From Aquirufa ecclesiirivi (GTDB lineage Bacteria; Bacteroidota; Bacteroidia; Cytophagales; Spirosomataceae): 64,000 nucleotides of DNA. Below, one piece after another: positions 35,394 to 44,495 of the stretch. Under the pieces are notes generated by a model, which ran no database searches, was not told the DNA's origin, and saw nothing but the letters and a program-made list of their open reading frames with translations. The stretch is taken from the NCBI RefSeq assembly GCF_011250515.1, contig NZ_JAANOP010000002.1, positions 186,001 through 250,000 of the forward strand, read 5' to 3'. Position numbers and translations under genes: made by a program. The first letter of the stretch is position 1; each line of letters opens with the position of its first letter.

Positions 35394-36158
35394 TTGAAGA
35401 AAAAAAGAATCCAGCTTATTGTTAGTTTCCTTGGAGTTATTGGCTTTTGCTGGATTCTTTTTTCTTATATCAGCTCACTAACAGATGATGAAGGGCATCA
35501 ATTTGCCTACAGTGACGCCATCCAAATTGAAGTTCCCCAAAAACACGCAATTCACGGTATTGATGTATCTCATCATAATGGAATTATCCCCTGGAATCAC
35601 CTCAGTGAATTAGAAATTTTTGATACAGTTTCTTTAAAATTTGTATTTATTAAAGCAACTGAAGGTAGAAGCTTGCAAGATCGCAATTTTAAAGATAATT
35701 GGCGTAAAGCCAAACAAAAAGGATTAATAGCTGGGGCCTATCATTTTTATATACCAACTAGAGACCCCATTGAGCAAGCCAAAAATTTTTGTAAGATAGT
35801 ACAGCTTCAAGAAGGAGACCTCCCTCCTGTTTGTGATATTGAAGTCACAAACAGGGTTAGTCACAAAAAAATCAAAAAAGATATCAAGGCTTTTTTAGAT
35901 TATTTAACCGATTATTATCACACCAAACCTATCCTATATACCAACACACGGATGTACGCTGATTTATTTAATAATGAAGAGTTTACTGATTTTCCATTGT
36001 GGTTAGCTAGCTACGAAACCAATACGATTGTCGATGCTGATAATCTACGTTTTTGGCAGTATAGCAAGCTAGGTAAGCTTCAAGGGAATTCCAAATCTTG
36101 GGATTATAATGTATTTTTGGGCGATCATTCAGAATTTGCTTCCATGCTAATCAAATAA
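35394..36158 (+). CDS. GH25 lysozyme-like muramidase, membrane-anchored
   Basis: A 254-residue protein with a basic start (KKKR) and one hydrophobic helix (about 7-27), so it is anchored in the inner membrane or exported. The catalytic GH25 domain begins at GIDVSHHNG (Asp57), followed by FIKATEG (near 93), GAYHFY and PPVCDIE (near 145), which supply the acidic active-site residues that cut peptidoglycan between MurNAc and GlcNAc. The start is TTG at 35394: an in-frame stop lies at 35367-35369 and there is no earlier ATG. It precedes pgi by 5 bp. Confidence 0.88.
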   Translation: MKKKRIQLIVSFLGVIGFCWILFSYISSLTDDEGHQFAYSDAIQIEVPQKHAIHGIDVSHHNGIIPWNHLSELEIFDTVSLKFVFIKATEGRSLQDRNFKDNWRKAKQKGLIAGAYHFYIPTRDPIEQAKNFCKIVQLQEGDLPPVCDIEVTNRVSHKKIKKDIKAFLDYLTDYYHTKPILYTNTRMYADLFNNEEFTDFPLWLASYETNTIVDADNLRFWQYSKLGKLQGNSKSWDYNVFLGDHSEFASMLIK

Positions 36159-36163
36159 ATAAC

Positions 36164-37810
36164 ATGCTATCCACGATTAATTTTACCCAAACCACTGCCT
36201 ACCAAAAGCTATTATCTGACAAAAAGCGTTTAGAATCTAGTTCTATTTCAGCCTTATTTCAAACTGATAGCGAAAGACAAAAAAAGTATAGTCTTTTCTT
36301 TCAGGATATATTCATTGATTTTTCTAAAAATATCCTAGATGCAGCCACATTCAACCATTTAATTGAATTAGCCAAAGAGTGCCAATTAGAATCTGCCATT
36401 CAAGCTCAACTACAAGGTGAGGCAATTAACCAAACAGAAGGCAGAGCCGTTTTACACACTGCTTTAAGAAAACCTAAGGGACAATCTCAGTTATTAAATG
36501 GTGTTAATATCAATGCGGATATACATCAAGTGAGAGCTCACATGAAAGAATTTACGGAACAAGTGATTTCTGGGGCTTGGAAAGGATATACCAATAAAAG
36601 TATCACCGATGTAGTTAATATCGGAATTGGAGGGTCAGATCTTGGTCCCGTGATGGTGACCGAAGCTTTGAAACCTTACAAAACACATTTAAATGTACAT
36701 TTTGTGAGTAATGTGGACGGCACTCATATTGCTGAAACTTTGAAAAAAGTTAATCCGGAAACTACTTTATTTTTAATAGCTTCCAAAACATTCACCACAC
36801 AAGAAACCATGGCCAATGCATTCACAGCTCGCGATTGGTTCTTGAAAACTGCCCAAGATGAATCGGCTGTTTCCAAGCATTTTGTAGCCTTGTCCACCAA
36901 TAAAGCTCAAGTGGAGAAATTTGGTATTGATTCAGCTAATATGTTTGCATTTTGGGATTGGGTTGGAGGAAGATATTCTCTTTGGTCAGCCATTGGATTG
37001 TCTATTTGTTTATCCATTGGATATGACAATTTTGAATCTCTTTTATCAGGAGCACATGAAATGGATTTACACTTAGCTAGCACACCTTTAGAAGCTAATG
37101 CACCTGTCATTTTAGCACTTTTAGGAATCTGGTATGTGAATTTTTGGGATGCTCCTACGCATGCTATTTTACCTTATGATCAATACATGCACCGATTTGC
37201 GGCCTATTTCCAACAGGGAGATATGGAATCCAACGGTAAAACTGTGGATAGAACTGGAAAGCGAGTTGATTATGCGACAGGTCCTGTTATTTGGGGAGAA
37301 CCTGGAACCAACGGTCAACATGCCTTTTATCAATTGATTCATCAGGGCACTCAAATGATTCCTGCTGATTTTATTGCACCTGCTAAAACGCATAATCCAA
37401 TTGGTAATCACCATACCTTATTGATGTCCAATTTCTTTGCTCAAACTGAAGCCTTGATGAATGGTAAATCGTTGGAAGTGGTAAAATCAGAATTAAGTAA
37501 AATTGGATTAGATGAATCAGCAATAGACAAACTTGCTCCATTTAAGGTTTTTGAAGGTAATAAACCCACCAATTCCATCTTGGCGAAAGAAATTAACCCT
37601 GCTACATTAGGTGCATTAATTGCCATGTATGAACACAAAATTTTTGTTCAAGGAGTTATTTGGAATATATTCAGTTATGACCAATGGGGAGTAGAATTAG
37701 GAAAGCAATTAGCTAATTGCATTTTACCCGAATTAGAAAACGAAGAAAAAATCCAAAGTCATGATAGTTCCACCAATGGATTGATCAATCAATTTAAGGC
37801 TTGGAGATAA
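36164..37810 (+). CDS. pgi: Glucose-6-phosphate isomerase
   Basis: A 548-residue glycolytic isomerase that interconverts glucose 6-phosphate and fructose 6-phosphate. The sugar-phosphate site is [17 protein letters not shown] near 157, the family signature [16 protein letters not shown] lies near 265, and [18 protein letters not shown] near 377 holds the catalytic glutamate and histidine. The length is that of the long, E. coli-like form. It is co-transcribed with the muramidase gene and closed by a bidirectional terminator shared with hisS. Confidence 0.98.
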   Translation: MLSTINFTQTTAYQKLLSDKKRLESSSISALFQTDSERQKKYSLFFQDIFIDFSKNILDAATFNHLIELAKECQLESAIQAQLQGEAINQTEGRAVLHTALRKPKGQSQLLNGVNINADIHQVRAHMKEFTEQVISGAWKGYTNKSITDVVNIGIGGSDLGPVMVTEALKPYKTHLNVHFVSNVDGTHIAETLKKVNPETTLFLIASKTFTTQETMANAFTARDWFLKTAQDESAVSKHFVALSTNKAQVEKFGIDSANMFAFWDWVGGRYSLWSAIGLSICLSIGYDNFESLLSGAHEMDLHLASTPLEANAPVILALLGIWYVNFWDAPTHAILPYDQYMHRFAAYFQQGDMESNGKTVDRTGKRVDYATGPVIWGEPGTNGQHAFYQLIHQGTQMIPADFIAPAKTHNPIGNHHTLLMSNFFAQTEALMNGKSLEVVKSELSKIGLDESAIDKLAPFKVFEGNKPTNSILAKEINPATLGALIAMYEHKIFVQGVIWNIFSYDQWGVELGKQLANCILPELENEEKIQSHDSSTNGLINQFKAWR

Positions 37811-37829
37811 TAACAGTTGAATATCAATG

Positions 37830-37860
37830 AAAAAGGCTAGTCTTTCAACTAGCCTTTTTT
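37830..37860. terminator. Bidirectional terminator between pgi and hisS
   Basis: AAAAAGGCTAGT (37830-37841), a 6-nt loop and ACTAGCCTTTTTT form a 12-bp stem with A- and T-runs on the two sides, so it can stop transcription in both directions between the convergent genes. Confidence 0.93.
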
Positions 37861-39218
37861 TATTTTATTTTCTCCATTAAATCTTGCAGACTGAGTAATT
37901 CCTGCTCGCCACTCTCCATATTTTTAAGATTCATTTTATTTTGAGCCATCTCTTGTTCTCCTAGAACGGCAACAAAAGGAATTCGTTTTTTGTCGGCAAA
38001 TTCAAAAGGTTTCTTGATTTTAGCTACTTCCGGATAAATTTCAGAAGGAATTCCTAGTTTACGCAATTCATTTACATATTGAAAAGCCTGTGTTTGTCCT
38101 GCTTCATCAAAATAGGCAAACAAAATTTTAGATCCGCTGAAGGGAATTTCAGGGAAAAGATTTAAGGCATCCATGACATCGATCATACGTTCGATTCCAA
38201 AAGACAAACCTACTCCTGACATATTGGGTAAACCAAAATCCGTCGTTAAGTTATCATATCTTCCTCCTCCAGCAATAGAACCAAAAGGAATATCAATAGC
38301 TTTCCCCTCAAATATTAAACCGGTATAATAACTTAATCCACGGGCAAGTCGATAATCAAAAATGATGTTCGTATTCACAAATCCATTTTGTTGAATGAAT
38401 CCTAAGACATCTTGGATTTCCTTTAATCCAGCCAAACCTTGAGTATTGCCATTAAAAAAAGAGGTCAACTTATCTATTTTAGCTAGGTTATTTCCTTCAA
38501 ATAAAATCAATTCAGCTAAAACAGCACATTGCTCCTCTGTAAATCCTTTTTCTATTAATTCTTTAGCCACGGCATCCCAACCAATTTTATCTAATTTATC
38601 GATGGCTACAGCGAAATCAACAAAATGTTCATTCATACCAAGAACATCTACTACACCTGCTAAGACCTTCCTAGAATTAATAACTAGGTTAGCTTTCAAG
38701 TTTAATGAATTGAAAATAGCTTGGAATAAAGTGATTAGTTCGGCTTCATTCAAGAGAGAATTAGATCCTATAATATCAGCATCACACTGATAAAATTCTC
38801 GATAGCGTCCTTTTTGGGGTCTATCTGCTCTCCAAACGGGTTGTATTTGATAACGCCTAAAAGGAAATGCTAAATCGTAACGATTCATTGACACAAAGCG
38901 AGCAAATGGTACGGTTAAGTCGTAGCGTAAACCCTTTTCGCTGACTTTATAGGTAAACTTTTTACTACCTTCTTGAAAATCTTGATCTGTTAATTTGGAG
39001 AGATAATCTCCTGAATTAAGAATTTTGAACAATAATTGATCTCCTTCATCTCCATATTTTCCTGTCAAAGTAGATAAATTCTCAATGGCTGGCGTTTCGA
39101 TGGCTTGAAAACCAAATTGCTCAAAATGCTTTCGAATGATGTTGAAAACATAATTTCTTTTGGCCATTTCTTTTGGACCAAAATCTCTTGTACCTCTTGC
39201 GTTACTGGGCTTTTGCAT
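37860..39218 (-). CDS. hisS: Histidyl-tRNA synthetase
   Basis: A 452-residue class II synthetase that charges tRNA-His. Motif 2 is RRYQIQPVWRADRPQKGRYREFYQCD (near 112-137), the histidine-specific motifs are RGLSYYTGLIFE (near 295) and GGGRYDNL, and motif 3 is GVGLSFGIERM near 332. An anticodon-binding domain forms the last 90 residues. I use the ATG at 39218; a TTG at 39233 would add five residues not seen in the family. The his genes at 46168 are separate. Confidence 0.97.
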   Translation of the reverse strand: MQKPSNARGTRDFGPKEMAKRNYVFNIIRKHFEQFGFQAIETPAIENLSTLTGKYGDEGDQLLFKILNSGDYLSKLTDQDFQEGSKKFTYKVSEKGLRYDLTVPFARFVSMNRYDLAFPFRRYQIQPVWRADRPQKGRYREFYQCDADIIGSNSLLNEAELITLFQAIFNSLNLKANLVINSRKVLAGVVDVLGMNEHFVDFAVAIDKLDKIGWDAVAKELIEKGFTEEQCAVLAELILFEGNNLAKIDKLTSFFNGNTQGLAGLKEIQDVLGFIQQNGFVNTNIIFDYRLARGLSYYTGLIFEGKAIDIPFGSIAGGGRYDNLTTDFGLPNMSGVGLSFGIERMIDVMDALNLFPEIPFSGSKILFAYFDEAGQTQAFQYVNELRKLGIPSEIYPEVAKIKKPFEFADKKRIPFVAVLGEQEMAQNKMNLKNMESGEQELLSLQDLMEKIK

Positions 39219-39256
39219 AATTTCAAAAAACAAATTTAATTAATCGGGGCTTATTA

Positions 39257-39288
39257 TTTGATTAATAAACGATATTTCGTATTTTTGC
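39257..39288 (+). promoter_or_regulatory. Consensus promoter of the 47-residue basic protein gene
   Basis: TTTG (39257-39260), exactly 19 bp, then TATTTTTGC (39280-39288): a perfect match to TTTG-N19-TANNTTTGY. The start of transcription should be near 39295, some 13 bases before the ATG at 39308. Confidence 0.8.
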
Positions 39289-39307
39289 ACACCAAATTTA
39301 TCAAGAC

Positions 39308-39451
39308 ATGGCCGTAACTAGACTAAAACGTAAAGACAGAAGAAATCACGCAGTAGCGAATAATAAAGTATCTGCTATCAGAATTTTAAAGCAGAGACCA
39401 ATTATCAAATTGGTAGATGTAGAAGAAATCAAAGCAAGTTTCGCTAAATAA
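39308..39451 (+). CDS. Small basic protein of 47 residues, ribosomal-protein-like
   Basis: The reading frame begins MAVTRLKRKDRRNHAVANN and ends VEEIKASFAK. Fourteen of 47 residues are Lys, Arg or His, concentrated in the first 30, with an acidic/amphipathic end, the composition of a small ribosomal or RNA-binding protein. It has its own consensus promoter (39257) and a strong terminator (39471), so it is a real, probably highly expressed, monocistronic gene although too short for many gene finders. A Bacteroidota-specific ribosomal protein (bL38) is known from Flavobacterium; whether this is that protein I cannot say. Confidence 0.75.
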   Translation: MAVTRLKRKDRRNHAVANNKVSAIRILKQRPIIKLVDVEEIKASFAK

Positions 39452-39470
39452 GCATTATTTCAGTAAAGAG

Positions 39471-39496
39471 AAACCGGTATTCACCGGTTTTTTTTT
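39471..39496 (+). terminator. Terminator of the 47-residue protein gene
   Basis: AAACCGGT (39471-39478), a 4-nt loop, ACCGGTTT and further T residues to 39496 form a compact intrinsic terminator 20 bp after the stop. Confidence 0.93.
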
Positions 39497-39538
39497 ATCC
39501 AAAAATTGCTGTAATTTGATTTTCTAAATCCATTATAC

Positions 39539-40294
39539 ATGAAAAAAATTACTTTCATTTGCACCGCTATCTTAGCAGCTGGTGTATTTAGCTTACAAGC
39601 ACAAGACCACCGATTCGTTGAAGAGAATCCAACAAAACCTGACAAAACTGAATTTTGGGATCCTGAGATCCGTGTCGTAAGTCCAGGTAAAACCCCATCT
39701 GATGCCATTATTTTATTTGATGGTAAAAGTTTAGATAATTGGGAAACTGTTAAAGATGGCAGTCCAGCTAAATGGAAGGTAGAAGATGGTGCCATGACCG
39801 TAGTTAAGGGAGCTGGCAATATTTCTACCAAACAAAAATTCACAAATTACCAATTACATATTGAATGGCGCTCTCCGATGGAGCCTGAGACATTAAAGAG
39901 CCAAGGGAAAGGGAATAGTGGTATTTTTATGCAAGGAATGTATGAGGTTCAAGTATTGAATTCTTATCAAAATAGAAGTTACCGCAATGGTCAGGCTGGA
40001 AGTATTTACAAACAATCTGCACCCTTAGTGAATGCTACTTCACCAATGGGAGAATGGAATTCGTATGATATCATTTATACGGCACCGAAATTTACCATCA
40101 ATGGTGGGATTGATACTCCAGCTTATGTTACGATAATTCACAATGGAATTGTGGTACAAAATCATACAAAAATTCAAGGAACAACGGAATACATTGGACA
40201 GCCTAAAAACCCTGTTCATGGTCCTGGACCTATTAGTTTGCAAGATCATGGTAATCCAGTAAGTTTCCGTAACATCTGGATTCGTGAAATGTAA
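39539..40294 (+). CDS. Secreted DUF1080 (3-keto-disaccharide hydrolase-like) protein
   Basis: A 251-residue protein with a signal peptide (cleavage after LQAQ, near residue 22). The body is a jelly-roll of the DUF1080 family, with ILFDGKSLDNWETV near 60, KWKVEDGAMTVVKG, and the GNSGIFMQGMYEVQVLNSY core near 125. Some relatives hydrolyse 3-keto sugars or glucosides in the periplasm. It appears to be a single gene closed by its own terminator at 40315. The substrate is not known. Confidence 0.9.
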   Translation: MKKITFICTAILAAGVFSLQAQDHRFVEENPTKPDKTEFWDPEIRVVSPGKTPSDAIILFDGKSLDNWETVKDGSPAKWKVEDGAMTVVKGAGNISTKQKFTNYQLHIEWRSPMEPETLKSQGKGNSGIFMQGMYEVQVLNSYQNRSYRNGQAGSIYKQSAPLVNATSPMGEWNSYDIIYTAPKFTINGGIDTPAYVTIIHNGIVVQNHTKIQGTTEYIGQPKNPVHGPGPISLQDHGNPVSFRNIWIREM

Positions 40295-40314
40295 TATTTA
40301 ATTCATTAATTTTG

Positions 40315-40351
40315 GGGAAGGTTTTTCTTAGAAAACACCTTCCCTTTTTTT
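40315..40351 (+). terminator. Terminator after the DUF1080 gene
   Basis: GGGAAGGT (40315-40322) pairs with ACCTTCCC (40337-40344), with an inner TTTTC/GAAAA helix, then seven T residues. It ends 6 bp before the next gene's ATG, which argues against the longer TTG-initiated form of that gene from 40312. Confidence 0.88.
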
Positions 40352-40356
40352 ATCCT

Positions 40357-41121
40357 ATGAAATACCTTATTAGTTGGATTTTACGTCATATTCCTAGAAA
40401 GTACATTCAATTGGTCGCACATCAATTGTTAAAAGCATACAGTATATTTTTAAAGGGAAATAAAGTCCACTGCCCAATTTGCCAAGAAAACTTTTCTAAG
40501 TTTTTACCCTATGGCCGATTACATCCTAGAGAAAATGCCTTATGTCCGTCTTGTTTAAGTTTAGAAAGACATCGATTGATGTATTTATTTTTACAGAAGG
40601 AAACTAGCTTTTTTAAAAGCAAGCCTAAATTATTACATATTGCTCCAGAATATTGTTTCATAGATCGATTCGAAAAATTATTAGGTGACAATTATATAAC
40701 GGCTGATATTGAATCCCCGTTGGCTAAAGTAAAAATGGATTTACATGATATTCCGTTCGAGGACAATAGTTTTGATGTGGTGTTTTGTAATCACGTATTA
40801 GAACATGTTCGGGATGATGTACGTTGTATGCAAGAGATTCGTCGAGTTTTAAAGCCAGATGGATTTGCGTTATGCCAAAGTCCACAAAGATTGGATTTGG
40901 CTACCACTTACGAGGATGCCAGTATTACAGATCCGAAAGAAAGAGAAATTCATTTTTTACAAGATGACCATTTGCGTATTTATGGTCGTGATTATGGAAC
41001 TCAATTAGAAAAATCCGGTTTTCAAGTGAGTCCTATTAATATGATTGAAAAAATTGGTTTAGAAGAAAGTAAAAAAATGTCTTTACCCTTAGGTGAAATT
41101 ATATATTTATGCCACAAATAA
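40357..41121 (+). CDS. SAM-dependent methyltransferase with N-terminal zinc ribbon
   Basis: A 254-residue class I methyltransferase. After a basic helix, residues about 31-60 contain two Cys pairs (CPIC and CPSC, 30 residues apart) like a zinc ribbon. The Rossmann core follows: LLHIAPEY near 92, YITADIESPLAKVKMDLHDIPFEDNSFDVVFCNHVLEHVRDD near 115-155. The motif I glycines of a standard SAM loop are reduced (HIAPEY), as in several Methyltransf_11 members. The target is unknown. It is 4 bp ahead of the aminopeptidase gene. Confidence 0.78.
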   Translation: MKYLISWILRHIPRKYIQLVAHQLLKAYSIFLKGNKVHCPICQENFSKFLPYGRLHPRENALCPSCLSLERHRLMYLFLQKETSFFKSKPKLLHIAPEYCFIDRFEKLLGDNYITADIESPLAKVKMDLHDIPFEDNSFDVVFCNHVLEHVRDDVRCMQEIRRVLKPDGFALCQSPQRLDLATTYEDASITDPKEREIHFLQDDHLRIYGRDYGTQLEKSGFQVSPINMIEKIGLEESKKMSLPLGEIIYLCHK

Positions 41122-41125
41122 AAGC

Positions 41126-42418
41126 ATGAGATACGAAGCACTTCCAGCACAGCTGTACATCAACAACCGTCAAAAATTAGTCCAACAATTAGCACCAAAA
41201 TCCATTGTGTTAATTTGCTCCAATGATATCATGCCAACCAATGCGGACGGTAGCATGGGATTTAAGCAAAATTCTGATTTACTATATTTATCTGGATTAG
41301 ATCAGGAGGAAACAATACTTCTTTTGTATCCAGATGCTCCTGAAGAACATCTAAAAGAAATTGCTTTTGTCAGAGAAACATCAGAATTGATTTCTATTTG
41401 GGAAGGTCACAAATTTACCAAAGAAGAGGCTCAAGGTATTTCTGGGATTAAGAACATCCAATGGTCACAGCATTTTGAAGCCATATTACAAACTTTAATT
41501 TATACGGCTGAAAACATCTATCTGGTTGATAATGAACATATTCGAAATAGCTCTACGGTAGAGACACAAAATGCAAGATTTACAAAATCGTTGCAAGCCA
41601 AATATCCTACGCATAATTATAAGCGCTTAGCTCCTATTACGAACACCATTCGTATGAAAAAGGAGTCCGATGAAATTGTGGCCATGCAGAAGGCTATTGA
41701 TATTACGGAATCAGCATTCAGGCGAGTATTGAAGTTTACAAAACCTGGAGTAACAGAGTATGAAATTGAAGCAGAGTTTATACACGAATTTATTCGACTA
41801 AAAGGAGACGGTTTCGCCTATACTCCTATCATTGCATCAGGAGCAAATGCTTGTGTATTACACTACATTGAGAATAGAGAAGTTTGTCAGGATGGTGATG
41901 TTATTCTGTTGGACGTAGGTGCAGCATATGGCAATTATAATGCCGATATGACTAGAACGATACCAGTAAATGGCAAGTTTAGTCCTAGACAAAAGCAGGT
42001 TTATTTAGCTGTATATGATGTTTTGAATTTTGCTAGTCAATTAATGCGCCCGTCAATCTATTGGGTAGATTATCAAAAAGAAGTGGAGCGGTACATGGAA
42101 GGGAAGCTGATCGACTTAGGTCTTTTTTCTCGTGCCGATGTAGAAAAACAAGATAAAAAGGCTCCTTTATTTAAAAAATACTTCATGCATGGAGTGGCTC
42201 ATCATTTAGGATTGGATGTACATGATGTTTGGGATAAATATAAACCTTTTGAAGCAGGGATGGTTTTAACCTGTGAACCAGGTATTTATATACGTGAAGA
42301 AGGATTAGGAATACGATTAGAGAACAACTTGTTAATCACGGAAAACGGGACAGATAATTTGATGAAGCATATACCCATTGAATGGGAAGAGATCGAATCC
42401 ATCATGCAATCGAAGTAG
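41126..42418 (+). CDS. pepP: Xaa-Pro aminopeptidase (aminopeptidase P)
   Basis: A 430-residue metallopeptidase that removes N-terminal residues before proline. The N-terminal domain (1-170) is of the creatinase/AMP_N kind. The pita-bread domain holds the metal ligands: two aspartates in LLDVGAAYGNYNADMTRT, the histidine in HGVAHHLGLDVHD, and glutamates in TCEPGIYIREEG and IRLENNLLIT. I take the ATG at 41126 since the longer form overlaps the methyltransferase. There is no signal peptide. Confidence 0.94.
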   Translation: MRYEALPAQLYINNRQKLVQQLAPKSIVLICSNDIMPTNADGSMGFKQNSDLLYLSGLDQEETILLLYPDAPEEHLKEIAFVRETSELISIWEGHKFTKEEAQGISGIKNIQWSQHFEAILQTLIYTAENIYLVDNEHIRNSSTVETQNARFTKSLQAKYPTHNYKRLAPITNTIRMKKESDEIVAMQKAIDITESAFRRVLKFTKPGVTEYEIEAEFIHEFIRLKGDGFAYTPIIASGANACVLHYIENREVCQDGDVILLDVGAAYGNYNADMTRTIPVNGKFSPRQKQVYLAVYDVLNFASQLMRPSIYWVDYQKEVERYMEGKLIDLGLFSRADVEKQDKKAPLFKKYFMHGVAHHLGLDVHDVWDKYKPFEAGMVLTCEPGIYIREEGLGIRLENNLLITENGTDNLMKHIPIEWEEIESIMQSK

Positions 42419-42497
42419 TAAGTTAACTAATGACAATTTATTCGATTTGAAACGCTAATAAATAGTCTTGCATGTGGTTTGCCACCTTCCGCTTAGC

Positions 42498-42506
42498 TAT
42501 ATTTGT
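42498..42506 (+). promoter_or_regulatory. -7 box candidate for lepA
   Basis: TATATTTGT matches TANNTTTG in the 217-bp spacer 42419-42635. A TTTG lies at 42478 but with only 16 bp between. The expected leader would be about 120 bases. I see no open reading frame or clear structured RNA in the spacer. Confidence 0.35.
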
Positions 42507-42635
42507 AAGATGGAAATATGCTTTCCTTAAATTGATTTTAAAAATGGATAATCCTTGTAAAGGAGAATTCCTATTGCCCTGAATAAGAATTTAACATATC
42601 TATTCCGTTTCTAGGTAAAACATATATTAACATAA

Positions 42636-44423
42636 ATGAAGAACCTTCGTAATTTTTGCATCATCGCCCATATTGATCACGGAAAAAGTACCTTGGCCGA
42701 TCGATTAATTGAATTCACGAATACGGTCCAAAAGCGTGATATGATGAATCAGCTATTGGATGATATGGATTTGGAAAGAGAGCGTGGAATTACCATTAAG
42801 TCTCATGCGATTCAGATGCAATATCCTAAGGATGGAGAGATTTATACATTTAATTTAATTGATACTCCTGGACACGTCGATTTCTCTTACGAAGTTTCAC
42901 GATCTATTGCTGCTTGTGAAGGTGCATTATTAATTGTAGATGCCTCCCAAGGTATTGAAGCTCAGACCATTTCCAATTTATATTTGGCTATTAATCATGA
43001 TTTGGAAATCATTCCAGTTTTGAATAAAATCGACTTACCTGGTGCTATGCCAGAAGAAGTTTCGGATCAAATCATTGATTTAATTGGTTGCAAAAAAGAA
43101 GACATCATTCACGCTTCTGGAAAAGAAGGTATTGGAATTCAAGATATATTGGATGCTGTTGTTACGCGTATCCCAGCTCCTAAAGGTAATCCAGAAGAAC
43201 CTCTACAAGCTTTAATCTTTGATTCAACCTTTAACTCTTACCGAGGAATTGAAGTAATATTCCGTGTTTATAATGGGGAGATTCGTAAAGGAGATCGCGT
43301 TAAATTCATGAATACGGGAAAGGAGTATTTTGCGGATGAGATAGGTACCCTAGGTTTGGAACAAGAACCTAAATCCATTATCAAAACAGGGGATGTAGGT
43401 TACCTCATTTCAGGGATAAAAGAAGCTAAAGAAGTTAAAGTAGGCGATACGATTTCCCACGTGGCTAATCCATGTAAATCTGCCATACAAGGATTTGAAG
43501 AAGTAAAACCTATGGTATTTGCAGGTATTTATCCTGTTGAAACTTCTGAATTTGAGGATTTGAGAGATGCCATGGAGAAGTTACAATTAAATGATGCTTC
43601 ATTAGTTTGGGAACCTGAAACTTCCATGGCCTTAGGTTTTGGGTTTCGTTGTGGTTTTTTAGGTATGTTGCACATGGAGATTGTTCAAGAACGCTTAGAG
43701 CGGGAATTTGACATGACGGTGATTACCACGGTACCATCAGTAAAGTTTAAGGTATTAACTACCGCCGATGAGGAATTATGGGTATCGGCACCAAGTGATT
43801 TGCCTGAACCCAATTTGATTAACATCATAGAGGAGCCATACATTAAAGCTCAGATTATCACCAAATCAGAGTATACGGGTGTTATCATGAGTCTTTGCAT
43901 GGATAAACGGGGGATCCTAACCAATCAAATTTATTTAACTACAGACCGAGTAGAACTGACTTTTGATATGCCTTTGTCGGAGGTAGTATTCGACTTTTTT
44001 GACCGTTTAAAAACCATTTCCAGAGGTTATGCATCTTTGGATTATGAATATAAAGGTTACGAGCCTGGTTACTTGGTAAAATTAGATATTATGTTGAACG
44101 GGGAAAAAGTAGATGCTTTATCTGCCATCGTTCACCGAGATAAGGCCTATGATTGGGGAAAGCGTTTATGTGAGAAATTGCGTGAATTGCTACCTAGACA
44201 ACAATTTGAAATAGCTATTCAAGCAGCGATTGGTCAAAAAATCATCGCTCGTGAAACAGTTAAAGCATTAAGAAAAGACGTTTTAGCCAAGTGTTATGGT
44301 GGTGATATTTCTCGAAAAAGAAAGTTATTAGAAAAGCAGAAGAAAGGTAAAAAGCGTATGCGTCAAGTGGGTAACGTAGAAATCCCACAAGAAGCATTCA
44401 TGGCAGTTTTAAAATTAGATTAA
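42636..44423 (+). CDS. lepA: Elongation factor 4 (LepA)
   Basis: A 595-residue translational GTPase that back-translocates or helps ribosome assembly. G1 is [10 protein letters not shown] (11-20), the G2 region is RERGITIK, G3 is [16 protein letters not shown]4 is NKIDLPGA. The LepA-specific C-terminus, [35 protein letters not shown], is complete. It is preceded by a long leader and followed 72 bp later by pdhC. Confidence 0.98.
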   Translation: MKNLRNFCIIAHIDHGKSTLADRLIEFTNTVQKRDMMNQLLDDMDLERERGITIKSHAIQMQYPKDGEIYTFNLIDTPGHVDFSYEVSRSIAACEGALLIVDASQGIEAQTISNLYLAINHDLEIIPVLNKIDLPGAMPEEVSDQIIDLIGCKKEDIIHASGKEGIGIQDILDAVVTRIPAPKGNPEEPLQALIFDSTFNSYRGIEVIFRVYNGEIRKGDRVKFMNTGKEYFADEIGTLGLEQEPKSIIKTGDVGYLISGIKEAKEVKVGDTISHVANPCKSAIQGFEEVKPMVFAGIYPVETSEFEDLRDAMEKLQLNDASLVWEPETSMALGFGFRCGFLGMLHMEIVQERLEREFDMTVITTVPSVKFKVLTTADEELWVSAPSDLPEPNLINIIEEPYIKAQIITKSEYTGVIMSLCMDKRGILTNQIYLTTDRVELTFDMPLSEVVFDFFDRLKTISRGYASLDYEYKGYEPGYLVKLDIMLNGEKVDALSAIVHRDKAYDWGKRLCEKLRELLPRQQFEIAIQAAIGQKIIARETVKALRKDVLAKCYGGDISRKRKLLEKQKKGKKRMRQVGNVEIPQEAFMAVLKLD

Positions 44424-44445
44424 TCAAATATTTTTACATAATAGT

Positions 44446-44476
44446 TTTCGAAACAGGCTTCTAAAGCTTAATTTTG
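44446..44476 (+). promoter_or_regulatory. Promoter of pdhC
   Basis: TTTC (44446-44449), exactly 19 bp and TAATTTTG (44469-44476) match the Bacteroidota consensus with one change in the -33 box, the same variant as in the tRNA-cluster promoter. It ends 19 bp before the pdhC ATG. Confidence 0.65.
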
Positions 44477-44495
44477 AATTTTTAAAAATAAGATA

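Noticed and set aside
38446-38790. A 114-codon rightward frame opposite hisS
   Set aside because: It is antisense to hisS with serine/lysine-rich composition caused by complementing the real gene.
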